Source: Pleurodeles waltl
Taxonomy: Eukaryota; Chordata; Amphibia; Caudata; Salamandridae
DNA length: 64,000 bases
Direction of reading: 5' to 3'
Assembly (NCBI RefSeq): GCF_031143425.1
Contig: NC_090451.1
Coordinates: forward strand, 347,828,339 to 347,892,338
Within the stretch, counting starts at the first letter, position 1. Each line of letters opens with the position of its first letter. The translations under genes were made by a program, and so were the position numbers. The notes under the pieces were generated by a model that worked only from the letters and a program-made list of their open reading frames with translations, ran no database searches and was not told where the DNA came from. This document shows positions 1 through 10,689 of the stretch, piece by piece.

Positions 1-235
1 GATTGGTTACTAAGGATACAGCTGTGTCTGGTTGAAAGTGCCAGACCTCCCATTGTTCTTAGCGTTTAGGGTTAGGGTTCTGATTGGTTAGGGTTTTCTG
101 ACCTAGGGCTATTTAACTTTAGGGCATCTCAACCTGTGTGTCAAGGCTAAGGGCGGATAGGACAAGTACAGTTACCTGTTTGGGCCTGTTCGGGTCGGGC
201 CGAGGGCCAGAAATGCTGCGCTTTTTTCCAATCAG
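1..235. other. Left flank, no gene seen
   Basis: Mixed-composition sequence without a recognisable gene or element. It includes two adjacent TTAGGG units near 65-77 and a third partial one near 88-95. That is too short to call an interstitial telomere. The stretch passes into the AC-rich tract at about 236. Confidence 0.4.
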
Positions 236-452
236 CAACCATCATTTTAACCCATCCATATTCACAAACACAATAACAAACTTTCAGCAAATGCAAAGTA
301 CTCATTTCATCCTAACAAATCCTATCCACACTTCAATGTATCGCCAACCACTAGTAAACCCCACAAAGTACATCTATGCATCCTTCTTCCCCAATTTCCG
401 CACAATGACACCTGTACTCTCACACAAATTACCACTCTGCCCTCTACCACAA
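236..452. repeat. G-poor AC-rich tract, left part
   Basis: The plus strand is rich in A and C and very poor in G. The same composition resumes at 9028, directly after the retrotransposon ending at 9027, so the two pieces are probably one older sequence split by the insertion. The reading frame through it (138-518) has no recognisable similarity and runs on into the LTR, so I do not call a gene. Confidence 0.5.
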
Positions 453-3257
453 TGTAAGAAAGTGCCCTCTTTCCTGGCATGGTTATCCCCATTTTCTGAC
501 TGTTGTCAGTGTGTTTGACTGTGTCCACTGGGATCCTGCTAACCAGGATCCCAGTTGTTATGCTCTCTCCTGTAAATCTTGATACCAGTAGATTTCTCTT
601 CCCACATTTGGCATACTGGTCCCCACATGTAAGTCCGTAGTATATGGTACCCAGGTACCCAGGGCATTGGGGTACCAGGGGATTCCCACAGGCTGCAGCA
701 CTTATTCTGCCACCCACAGGGAGCCCATGCAAAGGGTTCTGTATGGCTTCCATTGCAGTCTGAGTAAAATGGGTGCATTCACCAGTTTTCACTACAGGTC
801 ACTGCACAAGGTCACTGTAAGTCACCCCTATGGTAGGACCTGTGTGTGAGGACACCCCTGCACTAGCAGAGGTATCCCCACAAACTCCAATTCCATTTTC
901 CTGGACTTTGTGAGTGCAGGGATGCCATTTTACACATGTACTGAACAAAGATCACTACCTATGTCCAGCTACATAATGGTAACTCCGAACCTGGGCATGT
1001 TTGGTATCAAACATGTCGGAATCATACCCCAATACTGTTGCAAGTATGATTCCATATACTCTGGGGGTTCCTTTGAAGACCCCCAGCATTTCTACCACCA
1101 TTCTCTCAGGGTTTTCCAGGCAGCCCAAGCTGCTGCCACCCCTCAGACGGGTTTCTGCCCTCCTGCTGCTAGATGTGATCAAGCTCCGGAAGGCAGAACA
1201 AAGGATTTCCTTTGAAAGAGGGAGGAAACACCCTCTCCCTTTGGAAATAGGTGTAACTGGCGTGGGAGGGGTAGCCTCCCCAGCCATTGGTAGGCTTTAA
1301 AGGGCACATTTGGTGCCCTCCATGCATAAATCAGTCCACACCAGTTCAGGTGCCTCCAAGACCTGCTCTGGCACGGAACTGGACAATGGAAAAGGGAGTG
1401 ACCACTCCCCTGTCCATCACCACCCGAGGGGTGGTGCCAGAGCCGCTCCAGAGGGTTCCTGGGTTTTGCCATCTTTTTTCCAAAGTTGGCAAGGAACTCT
1501 GGGAGCATCTGAGTGGCCAGGCCAGGCAGGTGACATCAGAGGCAACTCCTGATAGGTAGTTACCTGGCTAGGTGACCAAGTCGTCTCTTAGGGCTATTTA
1601 GGGTCTTCCTCTGGGGTGGGTCCTCAAATGTGGCTTGCAAGACTCCAGCAGGACTCCTCTGCAACCTCCACTTTGACTTCTAGCCACTGGGACAGTGACC
1701 ACGCCCTCCAGGAACCAACAATCTGCATCCACAAAGAAGACTCTTCTTGCAAAATTGTTTCCATGGCTCCTCCAACTTCTGCAACATTTCATTGGCTATG
1801 CACTCTCTGAGGGCAGCAAGTCTTCAGTCTGCATGACAACAAAGAAGGAATCTCCCTTGGAGTGAAGGAGTCACCCTGTGCATCCGCAGGCACCTACTGC
1901 AACGACGACAGGCTGTATGGATCTTCTCTCGTCTTGAGCTGCTTAGATCCTTCACCATGGGTGGTGGTTTTGAGTAGTCCTTTTGCTCCTCTCTGCCAGC
2001 TCTCCAGTGTTAGTGGAGGTAAGCCTTTGCCTTCCCATGCAGGGCAGTACCCCCTTGCATTGCATCTCTTGCAGTTGCCAAGGCTTGTTTGCATCTCCTC
2101 CAAGGGAACTTCAAGCTAAGTACAGCTCCTGCCCTCAGAACTCTTTCCTGTGATACATAGCCCTCTGTGTGGTTCTTCTGAGCCGTGGGATCTCTTTCTG
2201 TAGTGCTGCATGGGCTCCCTCTGTGGCTTCTGTGTCCCTATCCTGTGGGACTCCTGTGGTTTCTGCTTTTGCTTCTGTGGGCTCTCTTTGTTACTAAGGT
2301 CCCCCTCCAGCTCCCCCTCCTGGGTTGGGTCCTCCTGGGCCTTGCTGGTCTCCAGCAGCTCCGCTTTTCTACTAACCACACATTTGCCTTTGCCAAGGCT
2401 TGTTGGTGGAATTCCTGCACCGACACGCAATTGCAATCTTCACTCTAGCGTGGGACATCTTCTACATCTGTCAGAAACTCTTCTTCAGCTTCAGGGCTGC
2501 AGTGCTGACCTGTTCTTCATCACCGTCGACTAACTTCTGTAAGTATAGCTGGGTGGGTAGTAACTCCTACTCCTCCTAGACTCAACTGTGAATCTTGGAC
2601 TTGGTTTCCTCTCTCTGCATGTTTTCCTCTCCAGGAATCCACCACTGGTTTCTTGCAGTCTTGTCTGGGTGCCTTCTTTTCCTTTCTTTTGGGTGGTTTG
2701 GAGAAATTCCAGTGATTTACTCCTGCTTTCCTGGTCGCTGGAGGGTACTGTGTTACTTACCTCTGAGGTTTTCTTGTACTCCCAGCTCCCCTCTATGCAT
2801 TCCACTTACTTAGGTGGGGGTCTTGGGTTCGCATTCCATTTTTTAAGTATATGTTTTGGCCTCCCCTAGGGTCACTATTGGTTATTGTTATTTGTACTGT
2901 TTTCTAACCTTTTCTGTGCCTAATACTGTTTACTAGTATATATAATTAGTGTATTACTCGCCTCCTGTTGGAGGGTTGTCTCTTTAGTATTTTGCAGTGT
3001 TGTGTGACCAAAAATAAAGTGCCTTTATGTTTGTACAACTGAGTGTTTTCTGTTATGTGTGTAAGTGCTGTGTGACTACAGTGGTTTTGCATGAGTTTTC
3101 CATGTGTCCTAGATAAGCCTTGGCCACTCATCCACAGCTACCTATAGAGAGCCTGGCTTCTAGACACTGCCTACACTTCACTAATAGGGGATACCTGAAC
3201 CTGGTATCAGGTGTAAGTACCTTAGGTACCCTCCACATACCAGGCCAGCTTCCTACA
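453..3257 (+). repeat. 5' LTR, about 2.8 kb
   Basis: It begins TGTAAGAA and ends TTCCTACA, the usual short inverted LTR ends. The last 1.6 kb (1673-3257) match 7440-9027, which proves it is a terminal repeat. An AATAAA lies at 3013-3018, with the matching one in the 3' LTR at 8779-8784, and is a plausible polyadenylation signal. Two adjacent inverted repeats at 996-1015 and 1018-1053 are also found in the other two LTRs of this window. At 2.8 kb it is long for a Ty3/gypsy LTR. Reading frames inside it are not genes. Confidence 0.88.
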
Positions 3258-3281
3258 TTGGTGGTGCAGCGTTGGGATAAG
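3258..3281 (+). promoter_or_regulatory. Candidate primer-binding site
   Basis: It lies directly after the 5' LTR, where minus-strand DNA synthesis is primed in LTR elements. The core GGTGGTGC followed by GTTGGGATA recurs, almost unchanged, directly after the LTR of the minus-strand element (40321 down to about 40299), although the two LTRs otherwise share little. Conservation at this exact place supports a primer-binding role. I could not match it to a named tRNA with confidence. Confidence 0.5.
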
Positions 3282-3520
3282 CACTTGTAATTGTCTTACC
3301 ACTCTGATAATTGGTACTTTCCACACAAAAGACTACTTACTAGCTAGGGGTCTACAGTATACCTAGTAACAGGGAAACAGTGTCTTGGCTTTGGGTAAGA
3401 GAAGGGTTTAGGCATAACCCTTACTCCAAACTTCTTTTTGGGGACTTATTTCGAGTAGTTAGGGATCCTATGCCACTCTAGCTAGCTGACCTTTCTTCAG
3501 CAGAGCACACAACTTAGGTC

Positions 3521-4438
3521 ATGGAGTCTCCCTATGAGGAAATTACCTTCCAAGAGCTTAGGGAGTTGTGTGCAGAAAGGAAGATGAAGACTGAGTGTAA
3601 TCCCAAGAAGACTCTATTCAAGGGCCTGCTCCTCCAGAATGACCAGTATCATGCTGGTAGCCAGAAGGAGGAGGCAGATGAAGTAGACTCTGACCCCCGA
3701 GTGCTAGAAAAAGAGAATTTAGCCACTGAGGTGGGTCAGGACATACCCATGGAGAATCAAACAAAGCCTAGGTGTACCAACAGTCCTGGCAGGAGCACTT
3801 TCAGTAGTGTAAAGGGGGGCCATAACAGTAGGTCCACCTTTGTCGCTAGATGGCTGGTTCAGAGGGTGCCCCAGAATAGGAATAGATCCTTCTCTGCCCA
3901 CTCTCACATCTCCTCAGTATCTGAGGGGACCCATGGCACCACCTCAGGGGAAGATTCTCTAGACAGAGAAATCAGGCAGCTGAGACTGGAGGTGGGTAAG
4001 CTGAGGCTGCAGTAGCAACAGCTAGTCCTAGAGAGGGAGGCCTTGGCAGTGGAGAGAGAGAGGCAGGGGTTGTGGTTAGCACCGCATGGTGGTAGCAACA
4101 ACTTTGGGTTCAGGGAACCTAGAGTCAGGTAGGACTCTTTTGATTCTAGAAACATAAGTAAAGTTGTTCCCCTCTACAAGGTGGGGGATGACATCCACAA
4201 GTGGTTCTCTGCTATGGAGAGCGCCTGTAAAGTACTGAGGGTCCCCCAGAGACAGTGGGTGGCTATCCTTTGGCTCTCATTCTCTGACAAGGGAAGGGAT
4301 AGGCTCCATACTGTCAGAGAGGAATCTGCTGATAGTTACACCGTGTTGGAGTCTTCTCTTTTGAATGGGTTTGGTCTTCCCACTGAACAATACAAGATAA
4401 TGTTCAGGAAGACCAGGAAAGATTCCTCCCAGGATTGA
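3521..4438 (+). pseudogene. gag, broken by in-frame stops
   Basis: This is the structural polyprotein gene of the element. One frame runs from ATG 3521 to a TGA at 4436-4438 and is interrupted by TAG at 4013-4015 and again near 4129. The N-terminal part resembles the short helical start of the minus-strand gag. The part at 4181-4438 (LPTEQYKIMFRKTRK) aligns with LPTEEYRIRFRETRK at 39318-39584, so this is the capsid region. The TGA at 4436 lies inside conserved sequence and is itself premature. Downstream in the same frame, past more stops, a zinc-knuckle remnant CYICKNKGHRAGD lies near 4823-4861. It keeps CX2CX4H but lacks the last cysteine, which the other element has. Confidence 0.75.
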
Positions 4439-5029
4439 GTTGATTTTGTAACTAGCTCTGTGAAGGCTCTAGGAAGGCTTTGGAAGGCTTGAAAGTCAAT
4501 GATTATGAGGGCTTATACAATCTAATTCTAAGAGTGCATATACTTAACAATTGATTGTCTGATTCGTTGCACCATTACTTGGTAGACTCAGATCTGACAA
4601 CCTCTCCAAGTATTGGGAAAGAAGGCAGACAAAAGGGTCAGAACAAGGGTGAGCAGAAAAGCTCACACAGTGGGTGACAAAGACAAGAAATAGGAAGCAG
4701 GTAAATATCAGGACAATGGTGGGGACAAATACAAATCTATAGAATCTTCACGAGGACCACAACATTCCTCTGAGGGTGGGTCCAAAATCTCTTCCTCTTC
4801 TTTCCACAACAAAAAGCCTTGATGCTATATTTGTAAAAATAAAGGCCATAGGGCAGGAGACAGCTCCTCTCCTAAGAAAGGCACCAAGCCATCCACCACT
4901 ACAAACCCCTCCTCTAGTGCCCCTCGTAACAGCAAAAGTGGTGGGTCAAGTAACAATAGCCAATTCAAGGGTGTAGCTGGGCTCACTTTAGGAAGTGTGG
5001 TGGGGGCTGGTTTAGTTAGGGAGACTAAC

Positions 5030-5459
5030 TAGGCTATTTTAGTCTCAGATGGGGGCACTGATGTTGTCACCCTTGCTGCCTGTCCTTTTAACATGGGTAA
5101 GTACAGGCAGCTGTCCTTGATAAATGGTGTTCAGGCAGAGGCCTACAGGGACACAGGTGCCAGTGTCACTATGGTGACTGAAAAACTGGTGTCCCTTGAG
5201 CAACACCTACTCGGTCATCAGTACCACGTGACTGACACCCACAACAATACTTTGTGCCACCCACTGGCAGTTGTTGATTTCAGCTGGGAGGGTTACTGGT
5301 CCTAAGAAAGTTGTAGTGTCCACAGACCTAGTAGAGTGTCTACTAGTGAACGACTTGGAGAATTCAGCTTTGGCTGAAGTAGAGTTGGCGGCAATTTCCG
5401 CAATGCTGGGTATCCCCGGGCATATTTTTGCTTTGACAATGGCAAAGGCCAAGAAGTGA
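5030..5459 (+). pseudogene. Retropepsin-type protease, frameshifted
   Basis: This is an aspartic protease that would cut the Gag-Pol polyprotein. The segment from 5093 carries AYRDTGASV with the catalytic Asp-Thr-Gly at residues 20-22, in the same frame as gag. The frame ends at 5305. Sequence resembling the rest of the domain continues from about 5271 in another frame (VTGPKKVVVSTDLVE), matching VTGQKKVVVSPEIP in the minus-strand element. So the active site is intact but a frameshift splits the domain near 5290. It is followed by the proline- and acid-rich linker at the start of the integrase segment. Confidence 0.7.
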
Positions 5460-5474
5460 AAAGAGCAAGGAAAC

Positions 5475-6942
5475 TTGGAGCCTGGAACAATGGCCCAAGA
5501 ACTTCCAAAACCCAAGGGTAGGAAGGGGAAAAGGTTGCCCCCTACTCCACCCTCCAGTGAAGATTCCCCATTTGAGGAGGAGGAATCTACTCCCTTGTCA
5601 GAACCTACACCTAAAGAACTGAAAGCTGACACAGCTGAGTTCGTAGGTGCAGGGGGACCTGTCAGGGAGGAATTGTGTATGACACAGAAAACCTGTCAAA
5701 CACTGGAAAGGTTAAGACAGCAAGCTGTCCTTCAGGAAGCAGGGGATGTCAGTGGCACCCACAGGGTGTATTGGGAAGACAACCTCTTATACCCAGAGCC
5801 AAGGGAACCCAAACCTGGTTCCACCAGGAGATTGGTAGTACCTCTGCAGTATAGAAAGTTTTTGTTGACCCTTGCCCATGACATACCCCTGGCAGGTCAC
5901 TTGGGGCAAAGCAAGACTTGGGACAGGCTTGTCCCACACTTTCACTGGCCCCATATGTCTGAAGATACAAAGGAGTTTTGTCACTCCTGTGTCACCTGCC
6001 AAGCCAGTTGCAAGACATATGGCACTCCAAAGTCCTCCTTAATTCCACTGCCAGTGGTTGGGGTTCCCTTTGAGAGGGTAGGGGTGGATATTGGTGGCCC
6101 CCTAGACCCACCCACTGCCTCTGGAAACAGATTTATACTGGTGGTGGTGAATCCTGCCACCAGATATCCAGAGGCTATACCTCTAAGGACCACTGTAGCT
6201 CATGCAGTGGCAAATGCCCTCCTGGGAATTTTCTCCAGAGTGGGCTTCCCAAAAGAGGTGGTATCAGACAGAGGTACAAACTTTATGTATGCTTATTTTA
6301 AGGCCATGTGGAAGGAGTGTAGTGTAACTTACAAGTTCACCATCCCTTACCAACCTCAAACCAATGGTTTGGTAGAGAGGTTTAACAAAACTCTCAAAGG
6401 CATGATTTTGGGACTCTGAAAATCTCGGAAGGAGATGGGATGTCCTACTGCCATGCCTCCTTTTTACCTTCAGGGAGGTTCCTCAGAAGGGAGTGGGCCA
6501 CATCTAATTTGAACTTCTGTTTGGACACCCTGTTAGTGGTCCAATTGCTCTTGTAAGGGAGGGCTGGGAGCAGCCTCTCAAACTCCCTAAACAAGACATT
6601 GTGTATTATGTACTTGGCCTCAGATCCAAGATGACTGAGTGCATGAAAAAGGGCACTAAAAACCTTCAGTCCAGACAGGAACTACAGAAGCAGTGGCATG
6701 ACCAGAGGGCTGCCCTAACTGTTTACCAACCAGGGCAGAGAGTGTGGTTCCTGGAGCCTGAGGCTCCCAGGGTATTCCAAGACAAGTGGAGCGGTCCCCA
6801 CACTTTAGTGGAGAAAAAGGGTGAGGTCACCAATTTGGTTGACCTTGGTACTCCCAGAAGCTCCCTCAGGGTGCTTCATTTGAACCACCTTAAACCCTAC
6901 TGTGACAGGGCTGACATGACCCTGCTTATGTCCACTGATTAA
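5475..6942 (+). pseudogene. Integrase (HHCC zinc domain, DDE core, GPY/F-like end)
   Basis: The open segment 5475-6419 encodes 314 residues. An acidic, proline-rich linker covers about 1-60. The zinc-binding domain has H135, H142, C172 and C175. The catalytic core has D205 (GVDIGGP), D265 (SDRGTNF) and E301 (GLVERFN), with exactly 35 residues between the last two, as in Ty3/gypsy and retroviral integrases. After a stop at 6417-6419 and a frame change, 6601-6942 encodes the C-terminal region with KWSGPHTLVEKKG and RVLHLNHLKPY, a GPY/F-like module. All catalytic residues are present, but the frame break would prevent a full-length enzyme. Its place before reverse transcriptase is the key oddity. 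Confidence 0.85.
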
Positions 6943-7014
6943 GGACAGGAATAAGAGAGAGATTTTCTCCCTGACCTCTTCTCCAACACTGCAGCTGTTG
7001 GCTCAGTAGATAGG

Positions 7015-7439
7015 GTGATCCTAGCAGATATTCTTTTTGAATCTCAGAAAGAAGACTGCAGGAACCGCCTAGGGCAGTTCTCAGAACTGTTTTCTCTAAC
7101 ACCTGGTCAGACAACATGGTGTGAACACACCATTGACACAGGGGACAGTTTGCCTATCAAAAGTAAAAGTTACAGGCAACCTGGCCATCTTAGAAACTGC
7201 ATCAAAGCAGAGGTGCAAAAGATGCTGGACCTAGGAGTCGTTGAGCACTCTGACAGCCCCTGGGCTAGCCCAATGTTCCTGGTTCCAAAACCTTGCACTC
7301 AACTCAAAATGGGAAATGAGAGCTGAGGGTCTGTGTTGATTACAGAGGATTCAACACTGTCACACAAATCAATGCTCATCCCATCCCTAGGGCTGATGAA
7401 CTCATAGATACACTGGCATCTGCCAAGTATCTTAGCACA
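7015..7439 (+). pseudogene. Reverse transcriptase, N-terminal fragment only
   Basis: This is the start of the RT domain. The motif block from IDTGDSLPI through EVQKMLDLGVVEHSDSPWASP to MFLVPK is typical of Ty3/gypsy RT, at residues about 40-95 of the segment 7015-7326. After a frame change near 7320 the next block reads VCVDYRGFN and INAHPIPRADE, and then ends in AKYLSTL. The sequence there passes abruptly into LTR sequence at 7440. The catalytic YxDD region, thumb and RNase H are missing. It shares the frame of the integrase end (6601-6942) but is separated from it by a stop at 6940-6942. Confidence 0.85.
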
Positions 7440-9027
7440 TTGACTTCTAGCCACTGGAACCTCGACTAGACCCTCCAGGAACTAACAATCTGCATCCACA
7501 AAGAAGACTCTTCTTGCAACATTGTTTCCATGGCTCCTTCCAGCTTCTGCAACATTTCCCCAGCTGTGTACCCTCTGAGTATGGCAAGTCTTCAGTCTGC
7601 ATGAGAAGGCAGAAGGAATTTCCCTTGGAGTGAAGGATTCACTCCCCTGCATCCAGGGCCACTTACTGCAACAACAGCTGGCTGTGTGGATCTTCTCTCA
7701 TCCAGAACTGCATGAATCCTGCATCACAGGTGGTGGTCTGTAGTAGTACTCTTGGTCCTCTCTGCCAGCTGTCCAACTTTGGTGGAGGTAAGCCCTCACC
7801 TTCCCATGCAGAACAGTACCCTCATGCACCATGTATCTTGCAGCTGCCAAGGCTTGTTTGCATCCCCTCCAGGGGTAACTTCAGGCTACGTGCAGATCAA
7901 GCCCTCAGCACACCTTCCTGCAACACACAGCCCTCTGTGTGGTTCTCCTGCGGCGTGGGATCCCTTTCTATAGTGCTGCATGGGCTTCTTATGTGACTTA
8001 TGTGTCCCCTTCCTTTGGGACTCCTATGGGTGCAGATTCTGCTTCTGTGAGCTCTGTGTGTTGCTGAGGGCCCCCTTTGGTCCTCCTCCTGGGTTAAGTC
8101 ATCCTGGGCCTTGCTGGTCCCCGACAGCACCACTTTTACACTAACCGCAAATTTGCCTTTGCCAAGGTTTGTTTGTGCAATTCCTGCACAACACCCGTCT
8201 GCCATCTTCACTCCAGTTTAGGATATTTTCTGCATCTATCTGGAACTCTTCACCGGCTCCAGGGCTGCAGTTCTGACCTGTTCTTCATCACCGTCGACCA
8301 ACTTGTACTAGTACAGCTGGGTGGGTAGTAGCTCCTACTCCTCCTGTTCTCCACTATGACTCTTGGGCTTGGTCCCCTCTCTTCACAGGTCTTCCTCTCC
8401 AGGAATCCACCTCTGGTTTCTTGCAGTCTTGTCTGGGTGTCTTCTTTTCTTCTTTTCCTTCCTTTTGGGTGGTTTGGGAAATTCCAGTGATTTACTTCTG
8501 CTTTCCTGGTTACTGTGTTACTTACCTCTGTGGTTTTCTGGTACTCCCAGATCCCTTCTATGCATTCTACTTACCTAGGTGTGGGACCTGTGTTCGCATT
8601 CCATTGTTTTAGTATATGGTGTGGGTTCCCCCTAGGGTCACTATTGCTTATAGCTATTTCCACTGTTTTCTAATATTTTCTGTGCCTATTACTGCTTACT
8701 AGTGAGTATAATTAGTGTATTGCTTATCTCCTGTTGGAGGGTTGCCTCTCTAGTATTTTGTGGTATTGTTTGACCAAAAATAAAGTACCTTGATTTTATT
8801 TTTGTAAAACTGAGTGTTTTCCTTCACATGTGTAAATTCTGTGGGACTACAGTGATTGTGCATGAGCTTTGCATGTCTCCTAGATAAGCCTTGGCTGCTC
8901 ACCCACAGCTGCCTCCAGGGAGCCTGGCTTCTAGACACTGCCTACACTTTACCAATAGGGGATACCTGGACCTGGTTTAAAGTGTAAGTACCTTAGGTAC
9001 CCACCACACACCAGGCCAGCTCCTACA
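7440..9027 (+). repeat. 3' LTR, 5'-truncated
   Basis: It matches 5' LTR positions 1673-3257 along its whole length, ending CTCCTACA, but lacks the first 1.22 kb. The polyadenylation-type AATAAA is at 8779-8784. The junction with reverse transcriptase lies at a TTGAC shared by both parents (7440-7444 and 1673-1677). Confidence 0.88.
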
Positions 9028-10020
9028 CACTATCAAACAATCCATACATCACAAACACAACACAAACCCACATTATACATAATCTCAATCCCTACAAACA
9101 CATGCTTCCTGTTCATGCAAAACACCAGCTCTACCCTCTGCATACCACTAACAGACCCCTTTCTATCACTACCAAATCTATACTCAACAATCCACCAACA
9201 ACACCCTCCTCAACTTTCTACCAAAAAAAGGTCGAAACAATCCTTACATTCCACTCCACCTCACATATTACCTCTTCCTACTACTAAATCTAACAGAAAC
9301 ACTCATAACCCCATACTTCCCCTGTCACACATCACCCCCTTCAGCACTCAGCTTTCACTAACCAACATTAGTTTACATTCAAACCATTCATACAAATTTA
9401 CTACATCAATATCTCATCTCACTACTCCACAAAAACAAAACACACACAAACCAGCACCTCAAAATCTCACACACACACGTTGTGCTATATTCTGTCACAA
9501 AATAGAAACAAACACTCACTTCTACAATCATGACTACACAAATAATACAGATCCTAACCCAACTTTCTATCACAATCTTCTATCTTTATCAATAGCTACC
9601 ACAAACCTACCTCTTACCTATTGCACAATTTAGAGTCATAAAACATGACCCTAGCCCACTACCACCAGTAACCCATATATCTTTCACTCTAAGGAGATAC
9701 AAACTAAATAAACAACATTCCACTCTTCACAACTTCACATCTACATATATATTACACAACATGGATACTCAACAAAAGCAACACAGCTCATCAACTCACT
9801 CTCAATCACCATCTGCACGACCAACACATGCAGACCCAACAAAATGCCTTCTAAGCCTGCTGAGACAATGTTATTGTGATCTTTATACAGTTTATACCAA
9901 CACTAATGATACACTTCCTACAAGTTCAAAGATTACTACTCACTCTTCAACAAACAAAGACCCAGATTTTTATTTTTTTCCACAAAACTGCACAATTGCA
10001 GTTTGGCGGGAAAAAGTATA
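9028..10020. repeat. G-poor AC-rich tract, right part
   Basis: This is a long tract with strong strand asymmetry: A, C and T on the plus strand, with few G. It continues the composition of 236-452. Frames at 9115-9633 and 9761-10021 are open mainly because the composition avoids stops, and their products are low-complexity and unrecognised. It may be the 5' part of the LINE whose endonuclease remnant lies at 10690, but I see no motif that shows this. Confidence 0.4.
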
Positions 10021-10560
10021 GGGCTGGCTTGCACGATTCCAGAGCAACAACCAGGCACCATATTAAAAGATTAGTGCAAGCTGGTGCTAAACTTGGGCTA
10101 GCGCCTTAAAAAAAGGCGATAGCCGGGTAGGGGTGGCGATAGTGAAGGAGGGGGTTGTGCATCAAAAATTGACGCTAGCCTGGTTAGAGGTCAAAAAAAT
10201 GCCTCTAACCAGACTAGCGCCATTTCCTGAGGCACAACAACCACAAAAAAAGTCTCCTGTCTTAGGAAAGATAGGACTCATGCCCGCCACCCCAGTGGCT
10301 AGCACAGAGGACAAGTGTCTCCTGGGCATGGCCATTACACCCTGAGCCATACAGGGGGCCCCAAGTTAGGACCCCTAATGGCAAAAACATATTAATGAAA
10401 AAATACTTACCCTACATCCGGGGTGGGTGGGGGTGTTCCTGGGGCTTTCGGAGGGCATCTGTGGACGCATTCCATGGTGTTTAACCATGGAAATGTGTCT
10501 ACAGGTCCCCTAACTCCTGGTCTGACCCAGACGTTAAATAATGGTGCAAGGTGGTGGACT
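10021..10560. repeat. Interspersed repeat with long hairpin
   Basis: This is a G-richer block inside the AC-rich tract. It carries an imperfect palindrome at 10151-10246 whose inner arms GACGCTAGCCTGGTTAGAGG and CCTCTAACCAGACTAGCGCC flank a loop of about ten bases. It is probably a MITE or satellite-like insertion, because the composition on both sides is quite different. I did not find clear ends. Confidence 0.4.
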
Positions 10561-10689
10561 AGCTGTTATTTCCAAGGAAGCAATACATCTCAATAAGGCT
10601 GATGACATTTCCAAACAAGGTTGTAAGTCCCTCATGACCAGATGCAACCCTACACCAAATTCCTTTTGTAACTTCCTCTTTCTTTGCAG

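Larger units (their letters stand above)
453..9027 (+). mobile_element. Gmr1-like Ty3/gypsy retrotransposon, internally deleted
   Basis: This is an LTR retrotransposon with a complete 5' LTR (453-3257), gag, protease, integrase, the first part of reverse transcriptase and a 5'-truncated 3' LTR (7440-9027). Its pol order, with integrase before reverse transcriptase, is unlike ordinary Ty3/gypsy elements and matches the Gmr1 group known from deuterostomes. The core integrase is still most like the Ty3/gypsy type by motif. Reading frames are broken by stops and frameshifts, and RNase H is absent, so the copy is dead. The flanking pentamers cacaa (448-452) and cacta (9028-9032) may be a target-site duplication with one mismatch. 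Over the first 118 or so aligned bases the two LTRs differ at about one base in ten by eye, so the insertion is old. Confidence 0.88.

Noticed and set aside
60..95. Interstitial telomere repeat
   Set aside because: Only two to three TTAGGG units, too few to separate from chance.
138..518. Small protein gene at the left end
   Set aside because: Low-complexity product, no known motif, and it runs into the LTR start at 453.
9115..9633. 172-codon frame
   Set aside because: Open because the tract is G-poor; product is low-complexity and unrecognised.
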